This document shows positions 6,028-13,785 of a stretch of 15,364 bases of DNA, in pieces (the stretch's first letter is position 1; each line of letters starts with the position of its first letter). Made by a program: the position numbers and the translations under genes. This stretch comes from Bacillota bacterium (GTDB taxonomy: Bacteria > Bacillota > Dethiobacteria > Dethiobacterales > Dethiobacteraceae): assembly GCA_012841735.1 (NCBI GenBank), contig DUUE01000237.1:1-15364 (forward strand), written 5' to 3'. The notes beneath the pieces were generated by a model that saw nothing but the letters and a program-made list of their open reading frames with translations, had not been told where the DNA came from and ran no database searches.

Positions 6028-7125
6028 TTGGCACAGCGCATTATCCGAGTCTTTTTGCTGATTTGCGGTTTTGCCCTTGGTTACCAGCTGGTAAGTACCA
6101 GTATTGGCGCTATCACCGCTTTCGCGGGGGTGGAAGAAACGGTGGTAACCACTGTGAGTGTTTCTGTTTTCGGTGGATCTGTTTGCGGTCTTATTTCTTA
6201 TCTTATTAGCCCGGCGCTGATTAGATCGGCACTTCGTATCAATAACTGGATTGAAGCGGCCTTAAAATCAGTGCCGACACAGGATATCGCCGTTGGGGTG
6301 ACCGGCCTGGTAATCGGTCTGCTGGTGGGTTCCCTGCTGGGACTCGCACTTCACCGCATACCTCTGGTGGGCAACTATCTTACTATCCTGGTAATTCTTT
6401 TTATGGGGTATTTGGGTACCAACCTGATGCTGAACAGAAAAGATGAAATGACTTTTCTCACCAACCTGTTCGGGCGGCAGGCAAGGGCTGAAAAAAGCGG
6501 AGCCCGGGCGGCCAAAATTCTTGACACCAGCGTGATTATTGACGGCAGGATTGTTGATATTACCGCCACCGGTTTCCTGGAAGGTGTGATTGTTGTTCCC
6601 GGCTTTGTCCTGGAAGAATTGCGCCATATTGCCGATTCCTCGGATACTCTGAAAAGAAACCGGGGCAGGCGTGAACTGGATATATTGAACAAAATTCAAA
6701 AAGAATCTCATGTACCTGTCCAGATTGTGGAACAAGATTTTGAAGATATCCCCGAGGTGGACAGCAAACTCATTAAACTGGCAAAAACGTTAAAAGGGAA
6801 AATTGTCACCAATGATTACAACCTGAATAAAGTGTGTGAACTGCAGGGCGTTCCCGTCCTGAATATCAATGAACTGGCCAACGCGGTAAAACCGGTTGTC
6901 CTGCCGGGCGAAGAAATGCCGGCCCAGATTATCAAAGACGGCAAGGAGATTGGCCAGGGCGTAGCCTATCTGGACGACGGTACCATGATTGTAGTGGAAG
7001 GCGGCAGGCGTTTTATCGGTGAAACAATTGATGTTGTTGTCACCAGTGTGCTGCAGACAGCCGCCGGGCGCATGATTTTTGCCAAGCCAAAAAATGCGGA
7101 AAAATTATCGGGAGTCCGTTCATGA
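6028..7125 (+). CDS. yacL: YacL-type membrane PIN-TRAM domain protein
   Basis: From TTG 6028 this encodes 365 residues. GGGGG (6015-6019) is 8 bases upstream of that TTG, whereas a GTG at 6019 would overlap it. Four membrane segments fall at about residues 5-24, 42-62, 88-108 and 114-134. The PIN nuclease-like domain (about 163-290) shows ILDTSVIIDGRIVDI, VLEELRHIAD and KIVTNDYNLNKV, giving the usual acidic residues (Asp166, Glu197, Asp263 region). The TRAM domain (about 300-352) shows KDGKEIGQGVAYLDDGTMIV and TAAGRMIFAK. This matches Bacillus YacL, a conserved protein with a putative RNase fold and an RNA-binding domain. The molecular target is not known from the sequence. Its stop overlaps the ispD start (ATGA), so the two are translationally coupled. 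Confidence 0.92.
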   Translation: MAQRIIRVFLLICGFALGYQLVSTSIGAITAFAGVEETVVTTVSVSVFGGSVCGLISYLISPALIRSALRINNWIEAALKSVPTQDIAVGVTGLVIGLLVGSLLGLALHRIPLVGNYLTILVILFMGYLGTNLMLNRKDEMTFLTNLFGRQARAEKSGARAAKILDTSVIIDGRIVDITATGFLEGVIVVPGFVLEELRHIADSSDTLKRNRGRRELDILNKIQKESHVPVQIVEQDFEDIPEVDSKLIKLAKTLKGKIVTNDYNLNKVCELQGVPVLNINELANAVKPVVLPGEEMPAQIIKDGKEIGQGVAYLDDGTMIVVEGGRRFIGETIDVVVTSVLQTAAGRMIFAKPKNAEKLSGVRS

Positions 7126-8288
7126 GTAATGCTGTTATTATTCCTGCAGCCGGGCAGGGCAGCAGAATGCAGGCAAAAATAAATAAACAATTTCTGCGGC
7201 TGGCGGGTCGCCCTGTTGTGGCCCACACCGTCAAAGACTGCCTGGATGCCGCCATTTTTGACCAGATAATAGTCGTGATTGCTCCCGGCGAAGAGGAAAT
7301 TTTTCGCCGGGACGTTCTTTTACCCTGGTTCCCGGAGGAGCGGATTACAATAGCCACGGGAGGCAGGGAGCGGCAGGATTCGGTCGGCAACGGCCTTGAA
7401 TTCTTAGATAAAGAGATAGAGTATGTGTGTATTCATGACGGTGCGCGGCCGCTGGCAGGACCGTTACTGCTGCAAAAGTGCCTGGTACAGGCGCGTGCCA
7501 GCGGCGCCGCCGTGGCGGCTGTCCCGGTTAAAGATACAATCAAAACGATAGACGGCACAGGCAAGGTTGTGGATACGCCGGACCGGTCGCACCTGTGGGC
7601 GGTGCAAACCCCGCAGGCTTTCCGCAGGGACTGGCTGGAAGAAGCTTACCGGTATGGTCAAAAAAACAATTTACAGGCGACGGATGATGCCACCCTGCTT
7701 GAATTGTGCGGTTACCCGGTAACTGTTGTCCCGTCGGATTACAGCAATCTGAAAATCACCACGGCGGAGGACTTGGCGCTGGCGGAGGCGCTCTTGGGGA
7801 GGAAACAAACAATGCGTGTTGGCAACGGTTATGATGTTCACCGGCTGGCGGCAGGCAGGAAGTTGATTCTGGGCGGGGTCGACATACCTTACGCCCTGGG
7901 CCTGCTCGGCCATTCCGACGCCGATGTTCTGGTGCATGCCATTATGGATGCCATGCTGGGCGCACTGGCCCTGGGCGATATCGGCGGGCATTTTCCGGAT
8001 ACAGATCCCCGCTACCGGGGCAGCTCCAGCCTGCAACTGCTGCGGCAGGTGGCCGGTCTGTGTGCGGAAAAAGGCTACCGGCTCAGCAATCTTGATGCCG
8101 TTATTATTGCGGAACAGCCCAAACTTGCTCCTTATACGGAAACAATGCGCCAAAACATAGCACAGGCACTTGAAGTGTCCGCCGGCTGTATCAGCGTCAA
8201 AGCAACGACCACCGAAGGACTGGGCTTCACCGGTCGCGGCGAAGGCATTGCCGCACTGGCCACCGCTCTCCTTTCGGGGTCGGACTAG
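7122..8288 (+). CDS. ispDF: Bifunctional IspD-IspF fusion of the MEP isoprenoid pathway
   Basis: This encodes 388 residues; ATG 7122 has GGGAG 7 bases upstream and overlaps the yacL stop. Residues 1-228 are IspD, which makes CDP-methylerythritol from MEP and CTP: IIPAAGQGSRM, NKQFLRLAGRPV, TGGRERQDSV, HDGARPL, VPVKDTIK. Residues 231-388 are IspF, which makes the cyclodiphosphate with CMP release: NGYDVHRL, GHSDADVLVHAIMDA, GDIGGHFPD, KATTTEGLGFTGRGEGIAA. The IspF metal ligands Asp8, His10 and His42 (domain numbering) are present. The linker is only about two residues, and the ispF start keeps an ATG with its own strong ribosome binding site. Both enzymes act two steps apart, with IspE between them, which is not in this window. 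Fused forms are known in several bacteria. Confidence 0.95.
   Translation: MSNAVIIPAAGQGSRMQAKINKQFLRLAGRPVVAHTVKDCLDAAIFDQIIVVIAPGEEEIFRRDVLLPWFPEERITIATGGRERQDSVGNGLEFLDKEIEYVCIHDGARPLAGPLLLQKCLVQARASGAAVAAVPVKDTIKTIDGTGKVVDTPDRSHLWAVQTPQAFRRDWLEEAYRYGQKNNLQATDDATLLELCGYPVTVVPSDYSNLKITTAEDLALAEALLGRKQTMRVGNGYDVHRLAAGRKLILGGVDIPYALGLLGHSDADVLVHAIMDAMLGALALGDIGGHFPDTDPRYRGSSSLQLLRQVAGLCAEKGYRLSNLDAVIIAEQPKLAPYTETMRQNIAQALEVSAGCISVKATTTEGLGFTGRGEGIAALATALLSGSD
7796..7814 (+). promoter_or_regulatory. Internal ribosome binding site and start codon for standalone IspF
   Basis: GGGGAGG (7796-7802) is 9 bases before ATG 7812-7814, which is codon 231 of the fusion and exactly the expected first Met of IspF. 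Translation from here would give a 158-residue IspF of normal length. Confidence 0.55.
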
Positions 8289-8331
8289 AATTTCCTGAAC
8301 CTTTTTGGCGCGCTTACATAGTGCAAATACA

Positions 8332-8374
8332 CAAAGGGCTGTTACGAAACCCGGGATTTCGTAACAGCCCTTTG
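8332..8374. terminator. Bidirectional terminator between ispDF and nadE
   Basis: A perfect 18-bp stem, 8332-8349 (CAAAGGGCTGTTACGAAA) against 8357-8374, has a 7-base loop. The A/T ends make it usable in both directions between convergent genes. The rest of 8289-8478 shows nothing further. Confidence 0.8.
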
Positions 8375-8478
8375 CCGTCTTCAAATCATGCTATGCCTCT
8401 TGCCGTTCCGGCCATAAAGGCTAAGGCAATCCGGCCTGCAGGTAAATGCAGCCTGTTCTTCCATTGGGGGCAGAAATT

Positions 8479-10524
8479 CTAACCTGCTCCCGGGGTGTCG
8501 GGGATGCGTTCCACTTCGGCCAGCCAGTGAACTGCGGAGGCGTCGCTGGGGGCACGCCAGCCGCTGCGCGGGGAAAGGCTGCCGGGGCCGACCATGGGGC
8601 CGTCAGGAGCGGCGGAGCGTTTAAACTGGCTGATGGCGTAGAAACGCCTGACATAAACTTTCAGCCAGTGCTTGATTTGGGCAAGCGTGTATTGACGACG
8701 TTTGTCCTCCGGCAGGCCGTGCCAGTCTCCGCTGTTTTTGTCGTGCCAGGCGTTATAGGCAAGGTAAGCAACCTTACTCGGTCTGTAACCGAAGAGACTG
8801 GTGTAATAGAGGAAGAAATCATGCAATTCATACGGACCGATAATTTCCTCTGTCAGCTGAGCAGGTTCGCCGTCATCAGCCCGGCCGGGTATCAGTTCCG
8901 GGCTGATATCAGTATCCAGAATATCCAGCAGTACCTGCCCGGCAGTTTCGCCTGCTGCTCCTGTATCCGCTTCCCAGCGCAGTAGGCGCTGGAGCAGCGT
9001 TTTGGGGACGCCTGCGTTAACATTATAGTGGGACATATGGTCACCCACGCCGTATGTAGTCCAGCCCAGGGCCAGTTCGCTCATGTCGCCCGTACCCAGG
9101 ACAAGCCCGCCGTGCAGATTGGCCAGCCGGAAAAGAGTGGCTGTGCGCTGGCCGGCCTGGACATTTTCAAAGGTAACATCGTAGACTGCTTCGCCGTGCC
9201 CGGCCGGGTGGCCGATATCAACAAGCAGTTGCCTGCTGGCAGGGCGGATGTCAACTTCTTCGCCGTAAACGCCCAGTGCCTTGATCAGCCTCCAGGCATT
9301 CTCCCTGGTTCTTTCTGAGGTGGCAAAACCGGGCATGGTGTAAGCGCGCACCTGCTCCCGGGGCAGTTTCAGCAGATCCATGGCTTTGGCGGCAACAACA
9401 AGCGCCTGGGCGGAATCGAGGCCGCCTGAAACACCAAGAATGACTTTTTCCCGGCCGGAAGCCCGCAGGCGCTGGGCCAGTCCCTGGATTTGCATATTGT
9501 ATATATCCCGGAAATGTTTCTGCCGTTGGGCCCGATCGGCGGGAATGTAAGGGAAGCGCGGATATGTGCGCGACAATAGTAATTGTGCTTCCGGCAGCCC
9601 GGCCGTGAATTCCACCTGCCGGAAATGCCCCACTGCCGCCTGCAGGCGGGCGTTTTCGGCAAAGGTATGACGGCGCAGCCTTTGCTGGGCAAGCCTCTCC
9701 AGGTCAATTTCCGTCACCAGCAGCCGGGGAGGCGGTTGAAAGCTTTCCGTCTCCGCCGTCAGCTCGCCGCCCTCGGAGATCAGGGCATGTCCGTCCCAGG
9801 CAAAATCGGTTGTTGATTCACCGTGCCCTGCGGAAACATATAGGTAAGCGGCCAGGCAGCGTGCCGCATGAGCGGCTATGACAGTCCGCCTGCAGTCTGC
9901 ACCGCCCGCGGCGGCGGGGGAAGCATCCGGGTTGACAAGCACTGTCGCCCCGGCCAGGGCGGCATGTGCGGACGGGGGAACGGGCACAAGCAGATCTTCC
10001 CCCAATTCAACGGCAAAGACAAAATGGGGGATATTTTTTGCCGCAAAAAGCAAATCAGTGCCGAAAGGAATATTGCGCCGGCCGCAGAAATCAACTGTAG
10101 TTCTGGCAACTGCGGCAGCCGGCCGGAATTGTCCCGTACGGCTTGCCGGCAGATACGTCTGGGGCACAATGCCAAGTATTTGCCCGTGCTGGAGGATTAA
10201 AGCACAGTTAAACAGGAAAGAATCAACTACAAGCGGTGCACCGATCACAATAACAGTGTCCAGTCCGGCTGTCTCCCGCAGCAGTTCTGTGACGGCGGCA
10301 ACTGTTGCTTCCAGCAGTACCTGTTGGTGGAATAAATCTTCATTGCTGCCGGCGGAGATATGTAATCCGGGAAAAACAGTCAGAATGGCATGCTCCGCTG
10401 CGGCCCGGCGTGCCAGCTGCAGCGCCTCCGCCGCATTATAGGCCGGGTCCGCCACCCGGACATCCGGGACGGCGGCCGCCACCCTGATAAAGCCATGCCG
10501 GTATAAATTGAAGAAGGTGTCCAT
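8479..10524 (-). CDS. nadE: NAD+ synthetase, long form, with degenerate (inactive-looking) glutaminase domain
   Basis: This encodes 681 residues. ATG 10524 has AGGAGGA 6 bases upstream and aligns with family starts; an upstream extension to 10599 is not needed. It makes NAD from deamido-NAD, ATP and a nitrogen donor. The C-terminal synthetase domain is intact: ATP loop SGGLDS (366-371), GTGDMSELALGWTTYGVGDH, HYNVNAGVPKTL, TEEIIGPYELHDFF, and C-terminal QFKRSAAPDGP and SLSPRSGWRAPSDAS. The N-terminal nitrilase-like glutaminase domain keeps its fold motifs (VPVPPSAHAALAGATVLVN, SAGHGESTTDF). However, the usual catalytic Glu (FPEL), Lys (VPK) and Cys (EICED) are Gly53 (FPGL), Gln122 (VPQ) and Gly175 (ELGED). 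By family knowledge this should prevent glutamine hydrolysis, so the enzyme probably uses free ammonia. The gene is very Ala-rich and lies antisense within an otherwise conserved housekeeping cluster. Confidence 0.95.
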   Translation of the reverse strand: MDTFFNLYRHGFIRVAAAVPDVRVADPAYNAAEALQLARRAAAEHAILTVFPGLHISAGSNEDLFHQQVLLEATVAAVTELLRETAGLDTVIVIGAPLVVDSFLFNCALILQHGQILGIVPQTYLPASRTGQFRPAAAVARTTVDFCGRRNIPFGTDLLFAAKNIPHFVFAVELGEDLLVPVPPSAHAALAGATVLVNPDASPAAAGGADCRRTVIAAHAARCLAAYLYVSAGHGESTTDFAWDGHALISEGGELTAETESFQPPPRLLVTEIDLERLAQQRLRRHTFAENARLQAAVGHFRQVEFTAGLPEAQLLLSRTYPRFPYIPADRAQRQKHFRDIYNMQIQGLAQRLRASGREKVILGVSGGLDSAQALVVAAKAMDLLKLPREQVRAYTMPGFATSERTRENAWRLIKALGVYGEEVDIRPASRQLLVDIGHPAGHGEAVYDVTFENVQAGQRTATLFRLANLHGGLVLGTGDMSELALGWTTYGVGDHMSHYNVNAGVPKTLLQRLLRWEADTGAAGETAGQVLLDILDTDISPELIPGRADDGEPAQLTEEIIGPYELHDFFLYYTSLFGYRPSKVAYLAYNAWHDKNSGDWHGLPEDKRRQYTLAQIKHWLKVYVRRFYAISQFKRSAAPDGPMVGPGSLSPRSGWRAPSDASAVHWLAEVERIPDTPGAG

Positions 10525-10560
10525 GTGCTGTCCTCCTGCAAGCAGAATCGTATTTTCCTT

Positions 10561-10589
10561 ATTATAACATAGCGGGAAAAAGGAAACTA
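10561..10589 (-). promoter_or_regulatory. Promoter of nadE
   Basis: On the minus strand a TATAAT (10566-10561) lies about 36 bases before the start, with a weak TAGTTT 17 bases upstream (10589-10584). It is divergent from the gltX promoter, and the two -35 regions are about 10 bp apart. Confidence 0.5.
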
Positions 10590-10598
10590 TGGTGTTCA

Positions 10599-10627
10599 TT
10601 GTCTCCCGGCCAGTGAGATGGTATAAT
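10599..10627 (+). promoter_or_regulatory. Promoter of gltX
   Basis: TTGTCT (10599-10604), a 17-base spacer and TATAAT (10622-10627), about 30 bases before the gltX ATG. gltX therefore has its own promoter, as expected given the antisense nadE upstream. Confidence 0.7.
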
Positions 10628-10657
10628 AGGAAAAGTTATGAAATGGAAGGTGAAAAG

Positions 10658-12121
10658 ATGGCTAAAGTAAAAGTGCGTTATGCCCCCAGCCCCACAGGGC
10701 CTTTACATATCGGCGGCGCCCGTTCCGCCCTTTTTAACTGGCTGTATGCCAGGAACATGGGGGGGACCATGCTGGTCCGTATTGAAGATACTGATTTGGA
10801 ACGGTCCAGCCGCGAAGCGGAAGAAATGATTCTTGCCTCCCTGCGCTGGCTGGGAATTGACTGGGATGAAGGTGTTGGGGTGGGCGGCCCCAACGGCCCT
10901 TACCGGCAGCAGGAACGGCTGCATCTTTACCGTCCTTATGTTGAGCAGCTTTTGCAAAACGGGCATGCTTATGAATGCTACTGCAGTGAGGAGGAACTGG
11001 AGGCGGAGCGGCAGGAACTGCTCGGCCGGGGGGAACTGCCCCGCTATCTGGGCAGGTGCCGTAATTTGTCACAGAAAGACAGGGAAGCCTATTGTGCCGC
11101 CGGTCGCAAACCCGTCATCCGCTTCCGCGTGCCGGAGAACAGGCAGCTGGTGGTGGACGACCTTGTTCGCGGCCGTGTAGAATTTGACAGCAACGGCATC
11201 GGTGATTTTATTATTGTCAAATCAGACGGTTTTCCAACTTATAATTTTGCCGTCGTCCTGGATGATGCACTGATGGGCATCACCCATATCATCCGCGGAG
11301 AAGAACACCTTTCCAATACGCCCCGCCAGTTGCTGATCTACGAGGCTCTCGGTTTTCCGCTGCCGCAGTTTGCCCATGTTTCCCTCATCCTGGGGGAAGA
11401 CCGCAGCAAAATGAGCAAACGCCATGGAGCCACTTCCGTCCTGCAGTACCGGGAACAGGGCTACCTGCCGGAGGCGCTGGTAAACTTTCTTGCCCTGCTG
11501 GGCTGGTCCCCGGAAGGAGAGCGGGAGATTTATTCTCTCGCGGAACTGACAAAATTGTTTTCGCTGGAGCGTGTGGCCAAAAGTCCGGCTGTTTTTAACC
11601 TGGAAAAGCTTAATTGGATGAATGCTTACTATATTAAACAAACCCCTGTGGCGGAGCTGACGCAGCTGTGCATCCCGCACCTGCTTGCCGCCGGGTTGCT
11701 GGAGACGGAACCGGCCGGAAACAGGCTGCTCTGGCTGCAGCAGGCGGTGGCTTCCGTCCAGGAAAAAATGGAATATGCCGCCCAGGCCCCGGAATTGCTG
11801 CAGATTTACTTCGGAGAGACGGTGGAGCTGGATCCGGCGGATGAGGAAGCCGGGAAGGTGCTGGCCCTGGAAACATCACCTGCGGTTATCAGCGCCCTGG
11901 CACAAAAAGCGGAAGCATACCCGGACTGGGACAGCGAAACGGTACGACGTGTGCTGAAGGAGATTGGCAAAGAGCTGGGAGTAAAGGGAAGAGCCCTGTT
12001 TATGGCGGCGCGCATTGCCGCCAGCGGCCGCTCTCACGGGCCGGACCTGAATGTACTGCTGACACTCCTCGGCCCACGGGTAGTACGTACGCGTGCCCTG
12101 GCCGTCCTGCGGCAGTTGTAG
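10658..12121 (+). CDS. gltX: Glutamyl-tRNA synthetase
   Basis: This encodes 487 residues. ATG 10658 has GGAAGGTG about 6 bases upstream and gives the standard N-terminus MAKVKVRYAPSPTG. It is a class I synthetase that charges tRNA-Glu with glutamate. Visible motifs are the HIGH-like PTGPLHIGGARSALFNWL, RIEDTD, a zinc-type CYC...YLGRC insertion, GFPTYNFAVVLDDALMGITH, RGEEHLSNTPRQ, KMSKRHG (the KMSKS loop) and a complete helical anticodon-binding C-terminus. Length is normal. Whether it also misacylates tRNA-Gln (non-discriminating type, as in many Firmicutes lacking GlnRS) cannot be read from the motifs. It is followed by a terminator-like structure at 12179-12207. Confidence 0.97.
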   Translation: MAKVKVRYAPSPTGPLHIGGARSALFNWLYARNMGGTMLVRIEDTDLERSSREAEEMILASLRWLGIDWDEGVGVGGPNGPYRQQERLHLYRPYVEQLLQNGHAYECYCSEEELEAERQELLGRGELPRYLGRCRNLSQKDREAYCAAGRKPVIRFRVPENRQLVVDDLVRGRVEFDSNGIGDFIIVKSDGFPTYNFAVVLDDALMGITHIIRGEEHLSNTPRQLLIYEALGFPLPQFAHVSLILGEDRSKMSKRHGATSVLQYREQGYLPEALVNFLALLGWSPEGEREIYSLAELTKLFSLERVAKSPAVFNLEKLNWMNAYYIKQTPVAELTQLCIPHLLAAGLLETEPAGNRLLWLQQAVASVQEKMEYAAQAPELLQIYFGETVELDPADEEAGKVLALETSPAVISALAQKAEAYPDWDSETVRRVLKEIGKELGVKGRALFMAARIAASGRSHGPDLNVLLTLLGPRVVRTRALAVLRQL

Positions 12122-12170
12122 CAGTCGTCGCGCTTGCCGACGGCAGGGCCGGCAGGAAATGAACCGGCTT

Positions 12171-12216
12171 CCGGTGCCACCGGGAATCATTGCCCGGTTT
12201 TGCTTTTCGGCACCGG
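12171..12216 (+). terminator. Nested hairpin with terminator between gltX and the DUF364-like gene
   Basis: The inner stem ACCGGG (12179-12184)/CCCGGT (12193-12198) is followed by TTTTGCTTTT and looks like the gltX terminator. An outer stem CCGGTGCC (12171-12178)/GGCACCGG (12209-12216) encloses it and its T-tract, and a further GCCGG...CCGGC pair lies just upstream. The outer stem could fold the T-tract away, which suggests a possible read-through switch for the next gene. I recognise no known riboswitch class. Confidence 0.55.
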
Positions 12217-12244
12217 AGAGACAGGCGGAAAAAGGAGGAAGTTT

Positions 12245-12994
12245 ATGATTACGGAAAAGATTGCCGTTCTGGCTGCCTCCAGGGCAGAAGGGCGGACGCT
12301 GGCGGAGGCGGTGATCGGTGTCGGTTATACGGGCGTAAAACTGTCAGACGGCAGTGGAGGGACCTGTTTTACTTTCCGTCATGAACTGGGGCTGCAAAAC
12401 AGGGCACTCAGCAATGCCGGCAAATTAAACGGCATGCCTGTGGCCGAAGCGGTGGAACTGGCCATGAGCACCAACCTGGCGGAAGCATCCCTGGGGGTGG
12501 CCACGATTAATGCCGTCCTGAACACAGCTTATTCTGCGGGTGAAAATGGTTTGGAACTCCTGGAGATCCGGCCAGCAGACACTGTGGGCATGGTTGGTTA
12601 TTTTTACCCGGTGGTGCAGCAGTTGAGGCAAGCGGTAAAGCAGTTATATGTATTTGAACGCAACCTGACAGAAGAAGGCCTGCTGCCCGACTGGGCGGAA
12701 AATATTTACCTGCCCTTGTGTGATGTTGTTATTATTACCGGGGTCACTTTTATCAACAAAACTATTGACCATGTGCTTTCTCTCTGCCGCAGGGCGCAGG
12801 AAATAGCCATTATGGGGGCAAGCACCTGCATGGCCCCGGAAATCTTGCGGGAATACGGGGTAACGCTGCTTGCCGGCAGCCGTGTTACCGACGCGGACAG
12901 CCTGCTGCGTGTGATCGCGCAGGGAGGGGGAGGGCAGGATGTCTCGGCTTATACGGAAAAAATCAGCGTCCGCCTGGCACGACGCCCCGCCTGA
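12245..12994 (+). CDS. DUF364/DUF4213-like Rossmann-fold protein (putative heavy-metal chelation family)
   Basis: This encodes 249 residues; ATG 12245 has AGGAGGAAG about 5-8 bases upstream, while a longer reading from 12134 lacks one. The N-terminal DUF4213-type portion (about 1-95) contains VGYTGVKLSDGSGGTCFTF and STNLAEASLGVATINAVLN. The C-terminal DUF364 portion (about 100-240) contains DTVGMVGYFYPVVQQLR, LYVFERN, LPLCDVVIITGVTFINKT, IMGASTCMAPEILREYGV and LLAGSRVTDADSLLRVIAQGGG. Family members are often found near metal or corrinoid uptake genes and are proposed to handle metals, but the activity is not established. No such genes are visible here. The next gene starts 14 bases downstream, so the two form an operon. 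Confidence 0.85.
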   Translation: MITEKIAVLAASRAEGRTLAEAVIGVGYTGVKLSDGSGGTCFTFRHELGLQNRALSNAGKLNGMPVAEAVELAMSTNLAEASLGVATINAVLNTAYSAGENGLELLEIRPADTVGMVGYFYPVVQQLRQAVKQLYVFERNLTEEGLLPDWAENIYLPLCDVVIITGVTFINKTIDHVLSLCRRAQEIAIMGASTCMAPEILREYGVTLLAGSRVTDADSLLRVIAQGGGGQDVSAYTEKISVRLARRPA

Positions 12995-13008
12995 GAGGAG
13001 GAAGCGGG

Positions 13009-13446
13009 ATGCAAATTAATTTTTCCGCCTGGGGTACAGGCGGGCAGTGTGGCCTGACGGAACAGGAAATGTTGCAGCTGATAGAAGCCTGCCGCCTTGC
13101 CCACCAGAATGTGCTAAATATCGGGACCGCCTGCGGTATCAGGGCGGGGTTCCGCCTGCTGGCGGAAGCAGGCGGCAGGCGTGCCCATCCGGCCATAGAA
13201 CGTTTGGTGCTGAGATGTAACAGTTGTGCCGCCCTGGCCATCAGTATTGTTTGCAGTGTGAACCCGTTTAAGGAGAACAAAATAATATATGAACCATACT
13301 GGGCTCCGGACTGGGAAGTTGATTGCTACGGGCCGGACGTCGCCGTACACCTGAAAATGGCGAAGCTTGCTTTTAACAGCGTGGAAGATGTGTGGCGTAC
13401 ACCGGATAGGGAGCTGTTTGCCGCTGTAGAGGTGCGCCGGAAATAA
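13009..13446 (+). CDS. Unrecognised cysteine-rich protein in operon with the DUF364-like gene
   Basis: This encodes 145 residues; ATG 13009 has GAGGAGG about 8 bases upstream. I do not recognise the family. It has seven cysteines (14, 28, 42, 70, 73, 82, 106), including a CNSC pair, with glycine-rich GTGGQCG at the start and TACGIRAG in the middle. The cysteines could bind a metal or cluster. There is no signal peptide or clear membrane segment, and the C-terminal half is mixed alpha/beta (KIIYEPYWAPDWEVDCYG). Its only neighbour in the operon is the putative metal-chelation family protein, so a metal-related partner role is a guess. A weak AAAACG...CGTTTT hairpin (13445-13469) follows. Confidence 0.8.
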   Translation: MQINFSAWGTGGQCGLTEQEMLQLIEACRLAHQNVLNIGTACGIRAGFRLLAEAGGRRAHPAIERLVLRCNSCAALAISIVCSVNPFKENKIIYEPYWAPDWEVDCYGPDVAVHLKMAKLAFNSVEDVWRTPDRELFAAVEVRRK

Positions 13447-13493
13447 AACGGCCCCCGCGCCTGCGTTTTAATAACTGTGTAATTAAAGGAAAG

Positions 13494-13522
13494 TTGACAC
13501 ACTTCAGCCGGACTTCTATAAT
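13494..13522 (+). promoter_or_regulatory. Consensus sigma-A promoter of the cysE-cysS operon
   Basis: Perfect TTGACA (13494-13499), a 17-base spacer and perfect TATAAT (13517-13522). Such a strong promoter fits control at the level of the T-box terminator downstream. Confidence 0.9.
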
Positions 13523-13528
13523 ATATAG

Positions 13529-13767
13529 GTAAATCCATAGCTAAAGCGATGAAGGGGAAGAGTAAGGCTTGTGCTGCCGCCAGAGAGAAACTTCCACGGC
13601 TGCAAGAAGTTTTCGGATAGCCCTGCCCGAAGTGCGCCTCTGAGTATACCTGCCGAAAGTAGCGTAGGCAGGTACGGCACCGCCGTTACCGGAACGAGGA
13701 GGGGCCTCTATGGCCCAAACAGGGTGGAACCGCGGGAAAACCGTCTCTGAGCGAGGCGGTTATTTTT
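13529..13767 (+). ncRNA. Cysteine-specific T-box leader riboswitch
   Basis: The leader contains the typical 5' GATGAAGGGGAAGAGTA stretch, a CAGAGAGAA stem I element (13581-13589), a Cys specifier TGC at 13633-13635 near the 3' side of stem I, and the T-box AGGGTGGAACCGCGGG (13721-13736). The base after UGG is A, which pairs with the U discriminator of tRNA-Cys. The terminator is AACCGTCTC (13739-13747)/GAGGCGGTT (13753-13761) followed by ATTTTT. Uncharged tRNA-Cys should stabilise the antiterminator and allow cysE-cysS expression. Confidence 0.93.
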
Positions 13768-13785
13768 ATGAGCGAGGGAGAAAGC

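Noticed and set aside
7671..8384. Long minus-strand reading frame antisense to ispDF
   Set aside because: It is a shadow of the ispF coding region with no family resemblance or ribosome binding site, and it crosses the terminator.
10525..10599. Longer nadE start at 10599 (25 extra residues)
   Set aside because: It would overlap the divergent promoter region; the ATG at 10524 has a perfect ribosome binding site and matches the family N-terminus.
12134..12244. Longer start for the DUF364-like protein
   Set aside because: The extra residues encode the terminator hairpin and lack a ribosome binding site; ATG 12245 has AGGAGG.
12122..12244. Cobalamin or molybdenum-cofactor riboswitch
   Set aside because: Conserved core sequences of those classes are not present; only simple nested stems are visible.
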